From contig JAZBNV010000038.1 of NCBI GenBank assembly GCA_036350795.1, positions 1-64,000 on the forward strand: a stretch of DNA of 64,000 nt, read 5' to 3'. Source of the DNA: JAUVKT01 sp036350795. Lineage in GTDB: Bacteria; Bacteroidota; Bacteroidia; Bacteroidales; VadinHA17. Positions within the stretch are counted from its first letter, which is position 1; every line of letters begins with the position of its first letter. A program made the position numbers and the translations under genes. Under the pieces are notes generated by a model. The model ran no database searches and was not told the origin of the DNA. It saw only the letters and a program-made list of their open reading frames with translations. Of this stretch, positions 62,220 to 64,000 are shown one piece after another.

Positions 62220-64000
62220 TTATTCAGCTCCACCACCATTTACCGGGTTAGCATCAAGTGCATACATTCCCCGTCCGTGTGTGGCAATAACAATAATATT
62301 ATCGCGTGGATGAATAATAAGGTCGTGCACAAAACATGAAGGCAGGTTTCCTCCCAGAACTTCCCAGCTATTACCCCTGTTCTTTGAAACGTAAACACCT
62401 ACATCAGTTCCAATATAAAGTATATCCTTATTCAGAGGATCTTCACGTATTACGTTTACGGTGCCGAGAGGAATATTAGCCGAGATGTCTTTCCATGTTT
62501 TGCCGTAGTCTTCAGACATCCAGGCATATACATTAAAATCATCATCTCTTTTACCATTCTGAACCATATATACAGTAGCTTCATCAAAGCCTGATGCAAC
62601 AATCCTCGATATCCATCTGTCAGGTGCTATTCCTTCTACTATCTCCTTCCATTGTGCGCCATCGTCGGGACTCATCCATACTCTTCCGTCATCAGTGCCA
62701 ACATAGAGCAGACCCTTCTTGAGAGGTGATTCTGAGACAGCAGTTATTGTCTGGTGCTTAACATCCCCAAGGCGGTCGGGATTATTGTGGCTGAGGTCGG
62801 GACTTATTCTTTCCCAGCTATCACCCTGGTCAGTTGATTTGAAGAGGTATTGCATCCCGTGGTAAATTGTTTTGGAATCGTGGGGTGATAGTATGAAAGC
62901 TGCCAGCCACTGGCCTCTCAGGGGAGGTTCTCCTTCTTCAGCTTTTGGAACTATATTTTTATTGGTTGAGGGACTAATATACCGGGTGATATTTCCGTCA
63001 CGACCCATTCTTTCGATGGTGTCAGGCTTATTATAATCAGCTCTTGAAAGAGTTCCGTAGAAGCCTGCCGAATATACCAGGTTCGGGTCGTTTGGATCAA
63101 TAGCATGATGTGATCCCTCTCCTCCGGGTGCATTTTCCCAGTCAACAGCGGGAATATTATCCCTGCCCTCACTAAGTATTACTTCTCCTCTTCTGCTCCC
63201 GTGATCCTGGACTGATCCATACACTTTAAATGGGGTACTCATATCATAGTTTACATTGAAGAACTGTACTGCAGGCAGTCTTTCATAAGAGCTTAGCCAG
63301 TTTTCACCACCATCCCTGGTAATATGTACCCCCTGGTCGTTATTTACTATCATAAACTGGTTATCATCCTTATCAATCCAGATACCATGGTTATCTCCAC
63401 CGTTATTCCTGAATCTTTCCCATGTTTTTCCACCGTCCTTTGTAACACCCACCGAAACACCCTGCAGATATATGGTGTTTTCATCAGTCGGGTCAACAGT
63501 AATCTGTCCGAAAACCCATCCATAGGTATTACACAGCCTCTGTAGTATAGGGTTATCCAGCGGACTAACCCGTTCCCATGACTCACCTTTATTGTCAGAA
63601 CGGAATAATTGGGCTCCCCTGATAAATCCGCATGAGGGCAGGCCATAGGTGTCGTTTCTTTCGGCTTCGGTTGGTTCGCGTACTACTTCATAATCGTCGA
63701 TATAAGCGTATACTACCTCTGGATTGGAATAAGCGATATCAATTCCAATTCTTCCACGGTATTCAGGAGCCATTAATCCCTGGGATATTTCAGTCCAGGT
63801 TTTTCCGGCATCAACAGACTTGTATATCGAACATCCGGTATATCCGGGTTCTGTCCTGGGGTCATTCCATTTTTTCCTTATTCGTTGCCATGTTGATGCA
63901 TACAGAATATTTGAATCTGTGGGGTCCATATCTACATCAATAACACCTGTGAGCTCATCTTTTTGCAGGGTCAGCTCCCATGTAGAACCACCGTCTGTTG
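62220..64000 (-). CDS. BNR/Asp-box (VPS10/sortilin-like) repeat protein, 5' end outside the window
   Basis: The frame is open to the right edge of the window; residues upstream of the first internal Met read TDGGSTWELTLQKDELTGVI, so the N-terminus is missing. About 593 residues are present. Asp-box repeats of the S-x-D-x-G-x-x-W type recur through the sequence (STDGGSTWE, SVDAGKTWTE, SDNKGESWERVS, TKDGGKTWERF, TRDGGENWLSS, STDQGDSWERIS, SPDDGAQWKEI, SEDYGKTWKDIS, SKNRGNSWEVLGG), each followed by strands, giving a seven- to ten-bladed propeller. Such exported glycosidase-like proteins are common in Bacteroidota; activity is not assured from the repeats alone. Confidence 0.9.
   Translation of the reverse strand, partial: TDGGSTWELTLQKDELTGVIDVDMDPTDSNILYASTWQRIRKKWNDPRTEPGYTGCSIYKSVDAGKTWTEISQGLMAPEYRGRIGIDIAYSNPEVVYAYIDDYEVVREPTEAERNDTYGLPSCGFIRGAQLFRSDNKGESWERVSPLDNPILQRLCNTYGWVFGQITVDPTDENTIYLQGVSVGVTKDGGKTWERFRNNGGDNHGIWIDKDDNQFMIVNNDQGVHITRDGGENWLSSYERLPAVQFFNVNYDMSTPFKVYGSVQDHGSRRGEVILSEGRDNIPAVDWENAPGGEGSHHAIDPNDPNLVYSAGFYGTLSRADYNKPDTIERMGRDGNITRYISPSTNKNIVPKAEEGEPPLRGQWLAAFILSPHDSKTIYHGMQYLFKSTDQGDSWERISPDLSHNNPDRLGDVKHQTITAVSESPLKKGLLYVGTDDGRVWMSPDDGAQWKEIVEGIAPDRWISRIVASGFDEATVYMVQNGKRDDDFNVYAWMSEDYGKTWKDISANIPLGTVNVIREDPLNKDILYIGTDVGVYVSKNRGNSWEVLGGNLPSCFVHDLIIHPRDNIIVIATHGRGMYALDANPVNGGGAE

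Overview
The window looks like an ordinary chromosomal stretch of a member of the Bacteroidota, most likely Bacteroidales/Marinilabiliales. The evidence is the protein content (DUF2807, DUF4382, a CX3CH multihaem cytochrome, MgtE next to RsmA, short Pgi, a TrpB2-type synthase), promoters matching the Bacteroidota consensus TTG-N19-21-TAnnTTTG, mostly weak Shine-Dalgarno sequences, and many lipoprotein signals. I see no rRNA, tRNA, CRISPR, prophage or intact insertion sequence.

Layout. 1-3.4 kb: an ABC-2 exporter pair, a family 2 glycosyltransferase and a GNAT acetyltransferase. 3.4-9 kb: a PatB-CarA-CarB operon. 9-16.8 kb: two lipoproteins, a TerB-ABCG fusion transporter, RsmA and MgtE. 16.8-25.4 kb: a MacB-like permease, PurH and the rod-shape operon mreB-mreC-mreD-mrdA-rodA. 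25.4-31.8 kb: an AcpH-like protein, a cyclic-2,3-DPG-synthetase-like GTPase, pgi-gpsA, a DUF2807 protein and an exported superoxide dismutase. 31.9-39.5 kb: a tricorn-like protease, a PLP desulfhydrase/deaminase, a TPR protein, a CPBP protein and an SDR enzyme. 39.6-42.2 kb: trpB2 and a lipoprotein. 42.4-50.6 kb: M28 peptidase, YIP1, PPK2, an ExbB-like/LytTR divergent pair, a seven-haem cytochrome and a DUF2867 SDR. 50.6-57.7 kb: a leftward run of M24 peptidase, sulfatase, upp, NhaC, two SDRs and a small exported protein. 57.9-64 kb: a DUF4382 lipoprotein, a broken DUF2202 gene, a barrel-like exported protein, CHAD, a CotH-like protein and a BNR-repeat protein that runs off the right edge.

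The most notable hidden element is a transcription attenuator in front of trpB2 (41022-41184, minus strand). It has a consensus promoter, an unannotated 24-residue leader peptide with three consecutive Trp codons, a hairpin that can involve those codons, a possible antiterminator and an intrinsic terminator 44 nt before the trpB2 start. This is the classic ribosome-mediated trp attenuation layout, and it independently argues that the orphan TrpB2 serves tryptophan supply.

A second non-genic signal is a family of five small elements with terminal inverted repeats (consensus GRGGSTGTMTCAAAAG) at 9.1, 30.0, 31.0, 39.5 and 58.8 kb. Some carry a long internal palindrome, and some a shared core containing GTCATYCCGAG. 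All positions, motifs and pairings were read by eye; no searches or folding programs were run.
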